A DNA stretch of 64,000 bases from an uncultured Aeromonadaceae bacterium (GCA_945957385.1 CAMFKP010000005.1:1-64000), one strand, 5' to 3'; positions 47,999 to 56,127 are shown, counted from the first letter of the stretch. Translations and numbers: made by a program. Notes: generated from the sequence alone by a model not told the origin.

Positions 47999-48847
47999 AT
48001 GAGTAAGCACAGTGTCAAAAAGAGCAATTTCATTCGCCTGAGCCTCTCCTACCTGCTGCTGGCAGCGGTGGCGGTGATCATCATTTACCCGTTGATCTGG
48101 ACCATAGGGGCCTCGCTGAACCCGGGCAACAGCCTGCTCAACACCTCGATCATTCCGGAGAACTTCTCGTTCCAGCACTACACCGAGTTGTTTGACGGCA
48201 CCATCGACTACACGGCCTGGTATTGGAACTCGATGAAGATCAGTTTCCTGACCATGGTGCTGACGCTGATCAGCGTCAGCTTCACCGCCTACTCCTTCTC
48301 CCGGTTCCGCTTCCGCGGCCGGCAGAATGGCCTGATGCTGTTCCTGTTGCTGCAGATGATCCCGCAGTTCTCCGCGCTGATCGCCATCTTCGTACTGGCG
48401 CAGATGCTGGGTCTGGTCAACAGCCATCTGGCCCTGGTGCTGGTCTATGTCGGCGGCATGATTCCGATGAACACCTACCTGATGAAGGGCTACCTGGACG
48501 CGATCCCCAAGGATCTCGACGAATCTGCCCGCATGGACGGTGCCGGTAACTTCCGCATCTTCATCGAGATCATCATGCCGCTGTCGAAGCCGATTATCGC
48601 CGTGGTCGCCCTGTTCTCGTTCACCGGCCCGCTGGGTGACTTCATCTTGGCCAGTACCATTTTGCGTACGCCGGACAAGTACACACTGCCGATTGGCCTG
48701 TACAACCTGGTATCCCAGAAGATGGGTGCCAGCTACACCACCTATGCGGCTGGCGCTGTGCTCATCGCCGTCCCGGTCGCCATTCTCTACCTCTCCCTGC
48801 AGAAGTACTTCGTCTCCGGTCTGACGGCTGGCGGTACCAAGGGCTAA
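47999..48847 (+). CDS. ganG: MalG-like permease
   Basis: 282 residues, six membrane helices, with the EAA loop AIPKDLDESARMDGAGNFR and the MalG-type end (QKYFVSGLTAGGTKG). ATG 47999, 12 bases after ganF. Second half of the GanFG channel. Confidence 0.93.
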   Translation: MSKHSVKKSNFIRLSLSYLLLAAVAVIIIYPLIWTIGASLNPGNSLLNTSIIPENFSFQHYTELFDGTIDYTAWYWNSMKISFLTMVLTLISVSFTAYSFSRFRFRGRQNGLMLFLLLQMIPQFSALIAIFVLAQMLGLVNSHLALVLVYVGGMIPMNTYLMKGYLDAIPKDLDESARMDGAGNFRIFIEIIMPLSKPIIAVVALFSFTGPLGDFILASTILRTPDKYTLPIGLYNLVSQKMGASYTTYAAGAVLIAVPVAILYLSLQKYFVSGLTAGGTKG

Positions 48848-48866
48848 CAACAACAGGAAGCGAAAC

Positions 48867-50078
48867 ATGAAACTCAAACACACATTGCTGATGGCCGCCC
48901 TGCTGGCGGCCGGTACCCTGACGCTGCCGATGCAGGTTCAGGCGGCCGAACAGGTCACCATCAAGAAGGTTGCGGGCATGCCGGCAGACTTCATCAAGGG
49001 TGCGGATGTGTCCATGCTGGCCGAAGTTGAAAAGCACGGTGGCAAGTACTTCGATGCCAACGGCAAGCAGATGGATGCGCTGCAGATCCTCAAGAACAAC
49101 GGCTTCAACTACATCCGTCTGCGGTTGTGGAATGATCCCAAGGATGCCGCAGGCAATGGTTACGGCGGGGGTAACAACGATCTGGCCACCACGATCGCAC
49201 TGGCCAAACGGGCCAAGGCGCTGGGCTTCAAATTCCTGCTGGATTACCACTACAGCGATTTCTGGACTGACCCGGGTCGCCAGAACAAGCCGAAAGCCTG
49301 GGCCAACATGAATGCCGAGCAGCTGACCAAGGCAGTACATGACTACACCAAGAGTACCTTTGCCGAGTTCAAGAAGGCCGGCGTGTTGCCAGAGATGGTG
49401 CAAATTGGTAACGAAATCAACGGCGGCATGCTGTGGCCGGAAGGCAAGAGCTGGGGGCAGAACGGCGGTGAGTTTGATCGCCTGGCGGGTATGCTCAAAG
49501 CCGGTATCAGCGGTGTGAAGGAGAACCTCGGCAAGGGGGACGACGTCAAGATCATGCTGCACCTGGCCGAAGGCACCAAGAACGATACCTTCACCTGGTG
49601 GTTTGACGAGATCACCAAGCGCAATGTCGATTTCGATATCATCGGCCTGTCGTTCTACACCTACTGGAACGGCCCGATCAGTGCGTTGAAGTACAACATG
49701 GACGACATCGCCAAGCGTTATAACAAGGATCTGATCGTCGTCGAAGCCGCCTACGGCTACACCCTCGATAACTGTGATAACGCCGAAAACAACTTCACTG
49801 CCAAGGAAGCGGCCGATGGTGGCTATCCGGGCACGGTGCAGGGACAGGCTGACTTCCTGCACGATCTGATGAAGAGCATCGTCGATGTGCCGGATCACCG
49901 CGGCAAGGGCATCTTCTACTGGGAGCCGGCATGGCTGCCAACACCGGGCGCCACCTGGGCGACTAAGGCGGGCATGAAGTACAACAACGATGACTGGAAG
50001 GAGGGCAATGCCCGTGAGAACCAGTCACTGTTTGATTGCCAGGGTCATGTCCTGCCGTCGATGAAGGTCTTCAACTAA
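48867..50078 (+). CDS. ganB: GH53 endo-beta-1,4-galactanase 4, secreted (GanB)
   Basis: 403 residues with signal peptide MKLKHTLLMAALLAAGTLTLPMQVQA. ADVSMLAEVEKHGGKYFDANG opens the catalytic barrel; NGYGGGNNDL and YHYSDFWTDPGRQNKPKAW are typical. Acid/base Glu183 in VQIGNEINGGM, nucleophile Glu293 in IVVEAAYGYT. It lies inside the transporter operon, 19 bases after ganG, as in known gan clusters of other bacteria. Most likely the main galactanase of the operon. Confidence 0.93.
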   Translation: MKLKHTLLMAALLAAGTLTLPMQVQAAEQVTIKKVAGMPADFIKGADVSMLAEVEKHGGKYFDANGKQMDALQILKNNGFNYIRLRLWNDPKDAAGNGYGGGNNDLATTIALAKRAKALGFKFLLDYHYSDFWTDPGRQNKPKAWANMNAEQLTKAVHDYTKSTFAEFKKAGVLPEMVQIGNEINGGMLWPEGKSWGQNGGEFDRLAGMLKAGISGVKENLGKGDDVKIMLHLAEGTKNDTFTWWFDEITKRNVDFDIIGLSFYTYWNGPISALKYNMDDIAKRYNKDLIVVEAAYGYTLDNCDNAENNFTAKEAADGGYPGTVQGQADFLHDLMKSIVDVPDHRGKGIFYWEPAWLPTPGATWATKAGMKYNNDDWKEGNARENQSLFDCQGHVLPSMKVFN

Positions 50079-50085
50079 CCCTTTT

Positions 50086-50122
50086 CGCGGCCCCTTCTCC
50101 CCATCCGGGGCCGCGCTTTTTC
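50086..50122 (+). terminator. Terminator-like hairpin between ganB and ganA
   Basis: CGCGGCCCC...GGGGCCGCG stem (50086-50115), then CTTTTTCGC. Probably partial, since ganA follows within 30 bases with no separate promoter recognised. Confidence 0.75.
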
Positions 50123-50142
50123 GCAGTTTTTCGGAGCAGAGC

Positions 50143-52200
50143 ATGCACAAGTTTCCCCCACTCAGTGACAAGGCGCCGGTGATGTTGCACGGTGCCGACT
50201 ACAACCCGGATCAGTGGCTGGATGACCCTGAGGTGTTGCGCAAAGACATCGAGATGATGAAACAGACGCGCAGCAACGTCATGTCAGTCGGCATCTTCAG
50301 CTGGTCTGGTCTGGAGCCGGAAGAGGGGCGCTACGAGTTCGGCTGGTTGGATACCGTGCTGGACAACCTGCATCAGAATGGTATTTCCGTATTCCTGGCC
50401 ACGCCGAGCGGCGCCCGCCCGGCCTGGATGTCCAACAAGTTTCCCGAGGTGCTGCGTGTCAGCAAGGAGCGGGTCCGTGCGCTGCACGGTGGCCGCCACA
50501 ATCACTGCCTGAGCTCGCCGGTCTACCGGGAAAAAGTCCGCCAGATGAACACGGCGCTGGCCAAACGCTATGCCCACCATCCGGCGGTGATCGGCTGGCA
50601 CATCTCCAACGAGTACGGTGGCGAGTGTCACTGTGATCTGTGCCAGAACAAGTTCCGCGACTGGCTCAAGGCGCGTTACGGCACTCTGGAGGCACTGAAC
50701 AAAGCATGGTGGAGCACCTTCTGGAGCCATACCTATACCGATTGGTCGCAAGTCGAGTCACCGTCACCGCTCGGTGAAGTGTCGATCCATGGCCTGAATC
50801 TGGACTGGAAGCGCTTCAATACCGCCCAGGTCACCGACTTCTGTGCCGAGGAGATCAAGCCGCTGAAGGCCGAGAACCCGGCGATCCCGACCACCACCAA
50901 CTTCATGGAGTACTTCTACGACTACGACTACTGGCAGTTGTCGAAGGTCATCGACTTCGTGTCGTGGGACAGCTACCCGCTGTGGCATAACGAGGGCGAT
51001 GACTGCACGCTGGCGGCTTACACCGGCATGTATCACGACCTGATGCGTACCTTGAAGGGCGGCAAGCCGTTCTTCCTGATGGAGTCCACGCCGAGCCTGA
51101 CCAACTGGCAACCGATCAGCAAGTTGAAGAAGCCGGGCATGCATATCCTGTCGTCGCTGCAGGCGGTGGCGCACGGTTCGGATTCGGTGCAGTACTTCCA
51201 GTGGCGCAAGAGCCGCGGTTCAGTGGAGAAATTCCACGGCGCCGTGGTGGATCATGTCGGCCATATCGATACCCGTGTCGGTCGTGAAGTGCAGGCGCTG
51301 GGCGAGATCCTGAGCCAGCTGGATGCCGTGGTCGGTACCGGCGTTGACGCCAAGGTGGCGATCATTTTCGATTGGGAAAGCCGCTGGGCGATGGACAATG
51401 CCCAGGGGCCGCGCAATGCCGGCCTGTTCTATGAGAAGACCGTGACCGAACACTATCGCGCCTTCTGGGAGCAGGGGGTGGCGGTGGATGTGATCAACGC
51501 CGATTGCGATCTGAGTGGTTACCAGCTGGTGATTGCCCCGATGCTGTATATGGTGCGTGACGGGTTTGCCGAGCGGGTGGATGCCTTCGTGCAGGCCGGC
51601 GGTCAGTTTGTCGCCAGTTACTGGACCGGGATCGTCAACGAGAGTGACCTGTGTCATCTCGGTGGTTTCCCGGGACCGCTGCGCCCGATCCTCGGCATCT
51701 GGGCCGAGGAGATCGACGGTCTGTACGATGACGAGACCAACTCGGTTAACGGCATCGACGGCAATGCGCTGGGGCTGACGGGGCCGTATCAGGTGACCCA
51801 TCTGTGCGAACGCATCCAGCTCGAAGGGGCCGAGGCGCTGGCCACCTATGGCAGCGACTTCTACGCCGGCGAGCCGGCGGTGACCGTCAAGGCCCATGGT
51901 GCCGGCAAGGCTTACTATGTCGCCTCGCGCAACGATCTGGCGTTCCAGCGTGACTTCTTTGGTCGCCTGATTGCCGATCTGGCATTGCCGAAGGCGCTGG
52001 AAAGCGCCCTGCCGGCGGGCGTCACTGCGCAGTGCCGCAGCGATGGCGAGCAGAAGTTTGTCTTTGTGCAGAACTACACCCGCGAGGTGCGCTACGTCAC
52101 GCTGCCGCACGGTTATCGCGATCTGCTCACCGGCGCCGCGCTCAGCGGTCAGTTGACGTTGCCGGCGTTCGGCGTGCGCATTCTGGCGCGTGCCCTGTGA
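50143..52200 (+). CDS. ganA: GH42 beta-galactosidase (GanA)
   Basis: 685 residues, cytoplasmic (no signal). GH42 motifs: GADYNPDQWLDDPEVLRKDI at the N-terminus, acid/base Glu157 in WHISNEYGGECHCDLC, nucleophile Glu314 in FLMESTPSLTNWQ. The Cys cluster CHCDLC is the metal site of the zinc-containing GH42 group. It releases galactose from imported galacto-oligosaccharides for GalKTE. Followed by an orphan EIIB gene in the same operon. Confidence 0.95.
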   Translation: MHKFPPLSDKAPVMLHGADYNPDQWLDDPEVLRKDIEMMKQTRSNVMSVGIFSWSGLEPEEGRYEFGWLDTVLDNLHQNGISVFLATPSGARPAWMSNKFPEVLRVSKERVRALHGGRHNHCLSSPVYREKVRQMNTALAKRYAHHPAVIGWHISNEYGGECHCDLCQNKFRDWLKARYGTLEALNKAWWSTFWSHTYTDWSQVESPSPLGEVSIHGLNLDWKRFNTAQVTDFCAEEIKPLKAENPAIPTTTNFMEYFYDYDYWQLSKVIDFVSWDSYPLWHNEGDDCTLAAYTGMYHDLMRTLKGGKPFFLMESTPSLTNWQPISKLKKPGMHILSSLQAVAHGSDSVQYFQWRKSRGSVEKFHGAVVDHVGHIDTRVGREVQALGEILSQLDAVVGTGVDAKVAIIFDWESRWAMDNAQGPRNAGLFYEKTVTEHYRAFWEQGVAVDVINADCDLSGYQLVIAPMLYMVRDGFAERVDAFVQAGGQFVASYWTGIVNESDLCHLGGFPGPLRPILGIWAEEIDGLYDDETNSVNGIDGNALGLTGPYQVTHLCERIQLEGAEALATYGSDFYAGEPAVTVKAHGAGKAYYVASRNDLAFQRDFFGRLIADLALPKALESALPAGVTAQCRSDGEQKFVFVQNYTREVRYVTLPHGYRDLLTGAALSGQLTLPAFGVRILARAL

Positions 52201-52263
52201 TATCGGGGGCCCGGTGTACCGGGCCCGCTTTCGGGTGTTCCGGGTTCGACGGGAGGTGAGGGG

Positions 52264-52599
52264 ATGCGAGATATCAGGGAGTACAAGCGCTTGCTACTGG
52301 AGCTGCTCGGCAAGAAGGAGTCGCCGCCGCAATCAGTCGCAGCACCGGATCCGACGGCGCAGGCGCTGATGGCTGCATTAGGGGGGCAGGATAACATCTT
52401 CAGTATTGATGCCTGCCTGACGCGGTTGCGGGTGGAGGTCAAGGTGCTGGGGCTGGTCAATCCGGACAAGCTGCAGAAGCTCGGTGCGCTGGGCGTGGTG
52501 ATCGTCGGTCACGAAGTGCAGGCCATCTTTGGCAAGCGCTCCGATACCCTGCGCCAGGATCTGGAGCGCTGGTTTGGTCTGGAGGCGCATACGCCCTGA
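52264..52599 (+). CDS. Stand-alone PTS EIIB domain, glucose family
   Basis: 111 residues. Residues 44-105 match the EIIB domain of PtsG/NagE-type enzymes: NIFSIDACLTRLRVEV with phosphorylatable Cys51, KLGALGVVIVGHEVQAIFGKRSD. Residues 1-40 are a polar, partly helical extension. No EIIC or EIIA gene is nearby, and the sugar is already imported by an ABC system. ATG 52264 has a strong GGAGGTG sequence. It may read or pass on PTS phosphorylation state; this is inference. Confidence 0.88.
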   Translation: MRDIREYKRLLLELLGKKESPPQSVAAPDPTAQALMAALGGQDNIFSIDACLTRLRVEVKVLGLVNPDKLQKLGALGVVIVGHEVQAIFGKRSDTLRQDLERWFGLEAHTP

Positions 52600-52622
52600 C
52601 CGATCAGACTGACAGCAACAAG

Positions 52623-52651
52623 ACGGCGGTATGGTACCGCCGTTTTTTTTG
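52623..52651 (+). terminator. Terminator of the ganEFGBA-EIIB operon
   Basis: ACGGCGGTA-TGG-TACCGCCGT followed by TTTTTTT. Strong. Confidence 0.94.
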
Positions 52652-52658
52652 CATAAAT

Positions 52659-52674
52659 GTGTAACCGCTTTCCT
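52659..52674 (+). promoter_or_regulatory. GalR-type operator upstream of leader RNA A
   Basis: GTGTAACCGCTTTCCT, the gan operator form, just upstream of a -10-like TATGAT (52685-52690). Confidence 0.62.
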
Positions 52675-52690
52675 TTTGTTGCGTTATGAT

Positions 52691-52766
52691 AGGGCTCTGT
52701 TTCGGCAGCAACTTAGTTTCACCCGCTGTATTGCAGAGAAAGCCCCCACTTTCTCTGCATTTTTTT
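52691..52766 (+). ncRNA. Candidate short RNA A before GH53-5 (terminator-ended)
   Basis: Between -10-like TATGAT and the hairpin lies a stretch related to candidate B (CGGCAG..CTTAGTTTCACC..CTGTATTGCAGAGAAAG). The hairpin GCAGAGAAAG-CCCCCA-CTTTCTCTGC (52733-52758) is followed by ATTTTTTTCG, a good intrinsic terminator. The preceding operon already has its own terminator at 52623, so this one is unexplained by coding genes. It could be an attenuated leader or a small RNA of about 70 nt. Confidence 0.55.
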
Positions 52767-52821
52767 CGCTTTTAGCCACGTTTGTCGCCATTTAAGCAAC
52801 AGTGATCCCTCTCTTATTTTT

Positions 52822-52837
52822 GTGTAATCGATACCAT
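52822..52837 (+). promoter_or_regulatory. Second GalR-type operator, before GH53-5
   Basis: GTGTAATCGATACCAT between the leader terminator and the gene, 67 bases before ATG 52905. Confidence 0.65.
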
Positions 52838-52904
52838 GTTTTGTCGGTTAAATGCTGCTCAGCTGTTAGCATGACGGCAGATAACAAGACATAAGGACAA
52901 GGTT

Positions 52905-54185
52905 ATGCATCCAATACCCGACTCATTTCATCTGCGCCGTGCTGGCACTGCATTGCTGCTATTGTTGACTGCCTGTCTGACCGCCTGTGGTGGTGGAGGA
53001 GGTGGTGGGCAGACTTCCGGAGGTGGCAACGGCGGGGGCAGTGATAGCGGCGGCGCCACGCCGGTGACGCTGGCCATTCGTGGCGTCGATATGTCGATGC
53101 TGGAACAGGTTGAACAGGCTGGTGGTCGCTTTCAGCAAAACGGCACGGCCGCCGATGGCATGCAGTTGATGCATAGCAATGGCGCCAATCTGGTACGCCT
53201 GCGGCTGTGGGTGGATCCGCAGTCGGCATCCGGTGTCGCCTACGGTGGCGGCGACAGTGATCTGGCGCGGGTCACCCGCCTGGCCAAGCGGGCTCAGGCG
53301 GCGGGAATGAACTGGATGCTGGATCTGCACTACAGCGATTTTTGGACCGATCCGGGCAAACAGGTCAAACCCAAGGCCTGGGCCAGCCTCGGCGATGACG
53401 AGCTGGTGGCCCAGGTGCAAAGCTACAGTCAGCAAGTCATGAGCCACTTCATCAGCGAAGGTGTGGCGCCGGCCTATGTGCAGGTGGGCAACGAGCTCAA
53501 CTCGGGGATGTTGTGGCCGACTGGCAAGAACTGGGCCGCGAACGGTGAAACGGTGGGCGGCTTCGATATGCTGGCCCGTTTGCTGAAGGCTGGCATCGCC
53601 GGGGTGCACTCTGCCGAGAGCCAGGCTGGCATCAGCACGCCGGCCAAGGTGATTCTGCATCTGGCCAAGGGCGGTGATAACGGCAACTTCCGCTGGTGGT
53701 TTGATGAGATCACGCGGCGAAACGTCGACTTCGACATCATCGGGGTCTCCTACTACCCCTACTGGCACGGCAGCCTGACGGCGCTCAAGGATAACCTGAG
53801 CGATGTCAGTAGCCGCTATGGCAAGCCGGTATTGGTGGTGGAAACTGCCTATGCCTTCACGCTGGAGAATGGCGACAACCTCGGCAACAACTTCGGCACC
53901 GCGACCGAGGTGGCCAAGGGCGGCTATCCGGCTACCCCGGCGGGGCAGCAGCAATTCCTTAAAGACTTGCGTACCACGCTGGCGGCGGTGCCTAACGGCC
54001 AGGCGCTGGGTTTTGTCTACTGGGAGCCCGACTGGTTGCCGGTGGATGCGACCTGGGCCAGCGATGCCGGTATGAGCTACATCGGCGAAAACGGTAATGT
54101 CGGCAATGCCTGGGAGAATCAGGCGCTGTTTGATTATCACGGCGATGCGTTGCCGGCTCTGGGCGAGCTGGCCGCCAGTCGTTAA
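52905..54185 (+). CDS. GH53 endo-galactanase 5, lipoprotein
   Basis: 426 residues. Lipoprotein signal with LLTAC (Cys24) and CLTAC (Cys28), either a possible lipobox, followed by a Gly-rich linker (residues 29-51) and the catalytic domain VTLAIRGVDMSMLEQVEQAG. AYGGGDSDL and HYSDFWTDPGKQ are as in ganB. Acid/base Glu197 in VQVGNELNSGM, nucleophile Glu313 in LVVETAYAFT. The long Gly linker should hold the enzyme away from the outer membrane. Start ATG 52905 after AAGGACAAGG. Confidence 0.92.
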   Translation: MHPIPDSFHLRRAGTALLLLLTACLTACGGGGGGGQTSGGGNGGGSDSGGATPVTLAIRGVDMSMLEQVEQAGGRFQQNGTAADGMQLMHSNGANLVRLRLWVDPQSASGVAYGGGDSDLARVTRLAKRAQAAGMNWMLDLHYSDFWTDPGKQVKPKAWASLGDDELVAQVQSYSQQVMSHFISEGVAPAYVQVGNELNSGMLWPTGKNWAANGETVGGFDMLARLLKAGIAGVHSAESQAGISTPAKVILHLAKGGDNGNFRWWFDEITRRNVDFDIIGVSYYPYWHGSLTALKDNLSDVSSRYGKPVLVVETAYAFTLENGDNLGNNFGTATEVAKGGYPATPAGQQQFLKDLRTTLAAVPNGQALGFVYWEPDWLPVDATWASDAGMSYIGENGNVGNAWENQALFDYHGDALPALGELAASR

Positions 54186-54205
54186 CCGCCGCGCGATCCT
54201 ATCAG

Positions 54206-54232
54206 GAGGAGCCAAAGGCTCCTCTTTTTTTT
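54206..54232 (+). terminator. Terminator of GH53-5
   Basis: GAGGAGCC-AAA-GGCTCCTC followed by TTTTTTTT. Confidence 0.93.
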
Positions 54233-54258
54233 GCGGCTTGCAGTGAATAAAACTCCAA

Positions 54259-54274
54259 GTGTAATCGCTATCAC
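54259..54274 (+). promoter_or_regulatory. GalR-type operator upstream of leader RNA B
   Basis: GTGTAATCGCTATCAC, near-perfect palindrome of the gan operator type, upstream of a -10-like TATAGT (54326-54331). Confidence 0.65.
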
Positions 54275-54331
54275 AAAATTGCATTGAACTAGGCTGAAAC
54301 CGCTTTCTAATTACAGCGCTGGCGCTATAGT

Positions 54332-54401
54332 AACCCTCGGAAGTTCCTTTGTTTTACCGTGCTGAATTCGCAGAGAAAGCCTCGCTTTCTCTGTTTTTTT
54401 T
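54332..54401 (+). ncRNA. Candidate short RNA B before GH53-6 (terminator-ended)
   Basis: Related to candidate A: CGGAAG..CTTTGTTTTACCG..CTGAATTCGCAGAGAAAG, then hairpin CAGAGAAAG-CCTCG-CTTTCTCTG (54371-54393) and TTTTTTTTG. From the -10 to the hairpin is about 40 bases in both. GH53-5 already ends in its own terminator at 54206, so this one belongs to a separate leader or small RNA. Confidence 0.55.
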
Positions 54402-54437
54402 GCCCGATCGCCGCAGTGGGACTCAGTTGTTGATGTT

Positions 54438-54453
54438 GTGTAATCGGTGACAT
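54438..54453 (+). promoter_or_regulatory. Second GalR-type operator, before GH53-6
   Basis: GTGTAATCGGTGACAT, 56 bases before ATG 54510, matching the arrangement in front of GH53-5. Confidence 0.65.
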
Positions 54454-54509
54454 TTGGCGCATGAGCAGGGACGCAGCTGTGATGAAATCTAATCTGAGGA
54501 GGGGTTCTG

Positions 54510-55730
54510 ATGTCTGAACAACCAAAGGGGTGGCGCTTGGCAATCTGGCTGTGGCCGCTTCTGTGCGCCGGCGTGCTGAGCGCGTGTGGCGAATCGCCGA
54601 AGACCACCGCGACGGCGCTGGCGATTCGCGGGGTCGATCTGTCGATGCTGGAACGGGTCGAAGAGTCGGGCAGCACCTTCAGCGAGGGCGGGCAGAGCGC
54701 CGATGCGATGCGCATCTTGCAGCGTAATGGCGCGAACCTGGTGCGTCTGCGGTTGTGGGTTGATCCCCAGGATGCGTCCGGCAAGGCGTATGGCGGCGGC
54801 AACCTCGATCTGCCGCGAGTGATGCGCCTGGCGCAACGCGCCAAGGCACTGAAATTACCCTGGTTGCTGGATCTGCAGTACAGCGACTTCTGGACCGATC
54901 CGGGCAAACAGTTCAAGCCCCGCGCCTGGGCCAGTCTGTCGGATGCGGCGTTGGTGAAACAGGTGCATGACTACAGCCAGCAGGTGTTGGCCACCTTGCT
55001 GCAGGCCAATCTGGCGCCGGATTATGTGCAGGTGGGCAATGAGATCAACTCCGGCTTGTTGTGGCCGACCGGCAAAAACTGGGCGGATGCGGGCGAGCAG
55101 GTTGGCGGCTTCGCGATGCTGGCGGCCCTGCTCAACGCCGGGATCCAGGGGATCCGGGATGCCGAGCAGGCGGCGGGCGGCCAGCACCGAAGCCAGATCA
55201 TCCTGCACCTGGCCAAGGGCGCCAACAGCCAGACCCTTGGCTGGTGGTTTGAGGCCATGCAGCCTTACAAGCTGGCGTTCGACATCATAGGGCTCTCCTA
55301 TTACCCGTATTGGGACGGCTCACTCGATGCGCTGCAGCAGAACATCCAGACCCTCTCCAGCCGTTATGACAAGCCGATCCTGATTGTCGAGACGGCCTAT
55401 GCCTTCACCACCGAAAACGGTGATCGTCTGGGCAACAACTTTGGTGCCGATTCTGCGGCCAGTGGCGGCTTCCCGGCTACGCCACAGGGGCAGCAGCAAT
55501 ATCTGCAGGCGCTGCGCAAGGTGCTGGCTTCGTTGCCGGATGGCAAGGGCTTGGGCTATGTCTACTGGGCACCCGACTGGCTGCGGTATGGTGGCACCTG
55601 GGCGACCTTTGCCGGTATGCAATATCTGCACAGCGGCGGCAATGTCGGCAATGCCTGGGAAAATCAGGCACTGTTTGATTTTAATGGCGAGGCGCTGCCG
55701 GCGATCAAGGAATTAGGCGCTACTCGCTGA
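54510..55730 (+). CDS. GH53 endo-galactanase 6, lipoprotein
   Basis: 406 residues. Lipoprotein signal LCAGVLSAC (Cys26) with a short linker, then TALAIRGVDLSMLERVEESG. AYGGGNLDL and QYSDFWTDPGKQ; acid/base Glu178 in VQVGNEINSGL and nucleophile Glu294 in LIVETAYAFT. Closest to GH53-5 in this window in sequence, lipid anchor and promoter layout, so the pair probably arose by duplication. A notable difference is YWAPDW in place of YWEPDW near the C-terminal end of the barrel. ATG 54510 follows GAGGAGGGG. Confidence 0.92.
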   Translation: MSEQPKGWRLAIWLWPLLCAGVLSACGESPKTTATALAIRGVDLSMLERVEESGSTFSEGGQSADAMRILQRNGANLVRLRLWVDPQDASGKAYGGGNLDLPRVMRLAQRAKALKLPWLLDLQYSDFWTDPGKQFKPRAWASLSDAALVKQVHDYSQQVLATLLQANLAPDYVQVGNEINSGLLWPTGKNWADAGEQVGGFAMLAALLNAGIQGIRDAEQAAGGQHRSQIILHLAKGANSQTLGWWFEAMQPYKLAFDIIGLSYYPYWDGSLDALQQNIQTLSSRYDKPILIVETAYAFTTENGDRLGNNFGADSAASGGFPATPQGQQQYLQALRKVLASLPDGKGLGYVYWAPDWLRYGGTWATFAGMQYLHSGGNVGNAWENQALFDFNGEALPAIKELGATR

Positions 55731-56125
55731 TGAGATATATATAATTCGTTCTCCCTGTCATGGTGTATCACTATATTGGTGGTGATGACAGGGAGATGAT
55801 TATTTTGCGGAAGTTAATAAATTATTGTTGTTTATCAGTCTGTTGCTGGCTTTTATGTTTCAATTGTTTATGCTGTGTGGTTGTTAATTACATCTGTTTA
55901 GTTACTGATAATTCGTTTAAAATTTATCTATTTATCTATTTATCTATTTATCTATTTATCTATTTATCTATTTATCTATTTATTTCCTTATTTCATTATT
56001 TCCTTATTTTTGGTTTATTTGTTTCGCGCTCGGTATGTCGGCTGTGTAATTTAACCTGATAGGGCTGAATAATATGACGTTTATGTACGCGAGAGATTTA
56101 TATATCTCTGGCGGGGGAGTGGGGC
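55731..56125. other. AT-rich intergenic region with a long dyad
   Basis: No credible gene. TCTCCCTGTCAT...ATGACAGGGAGA (55751-55797) pairs as an 11-12 bp stem with a partly paired inner GGTGTATCAC/GTGGTGAT part; no T-run. After it the sequence is very AT-rich and contains an octamer repeat. A frame at 55760-56059 reads through the repeat but has Cys/Phe/Tyr-rich composition without a clear ribosome site. Confidence 0.6.
55923..55982 (+). repeat. Tandem octamer repeat (TTTATCTA)x7
   Basis: Seven exact copies of TTTATCTA (55923-55978) plus a partial unit, in the AT-rich gap between GH53-6 and the leu operon. Not multiple of three, so copy change would shift a frame if it were coding. Confidence 0.95.
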
Positions 56126-56127
56126 AA

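Noticed and set aside
46739-48883. Open frame of 714 codons on the minus strand opposite ganF and ganG
   Set aside because: Composition is Gln/His/Arg/Asp-rich with no fold; it is the mirror of membrane-protein codons.
55760-56059. 99-codon frame across the octamer array, considered as a phase-variable gene
   Set aside because: No ribosome site, Cys/Phe/Tyr composition dictated by AT-rich repeats, and the long dyad overlaps its start.
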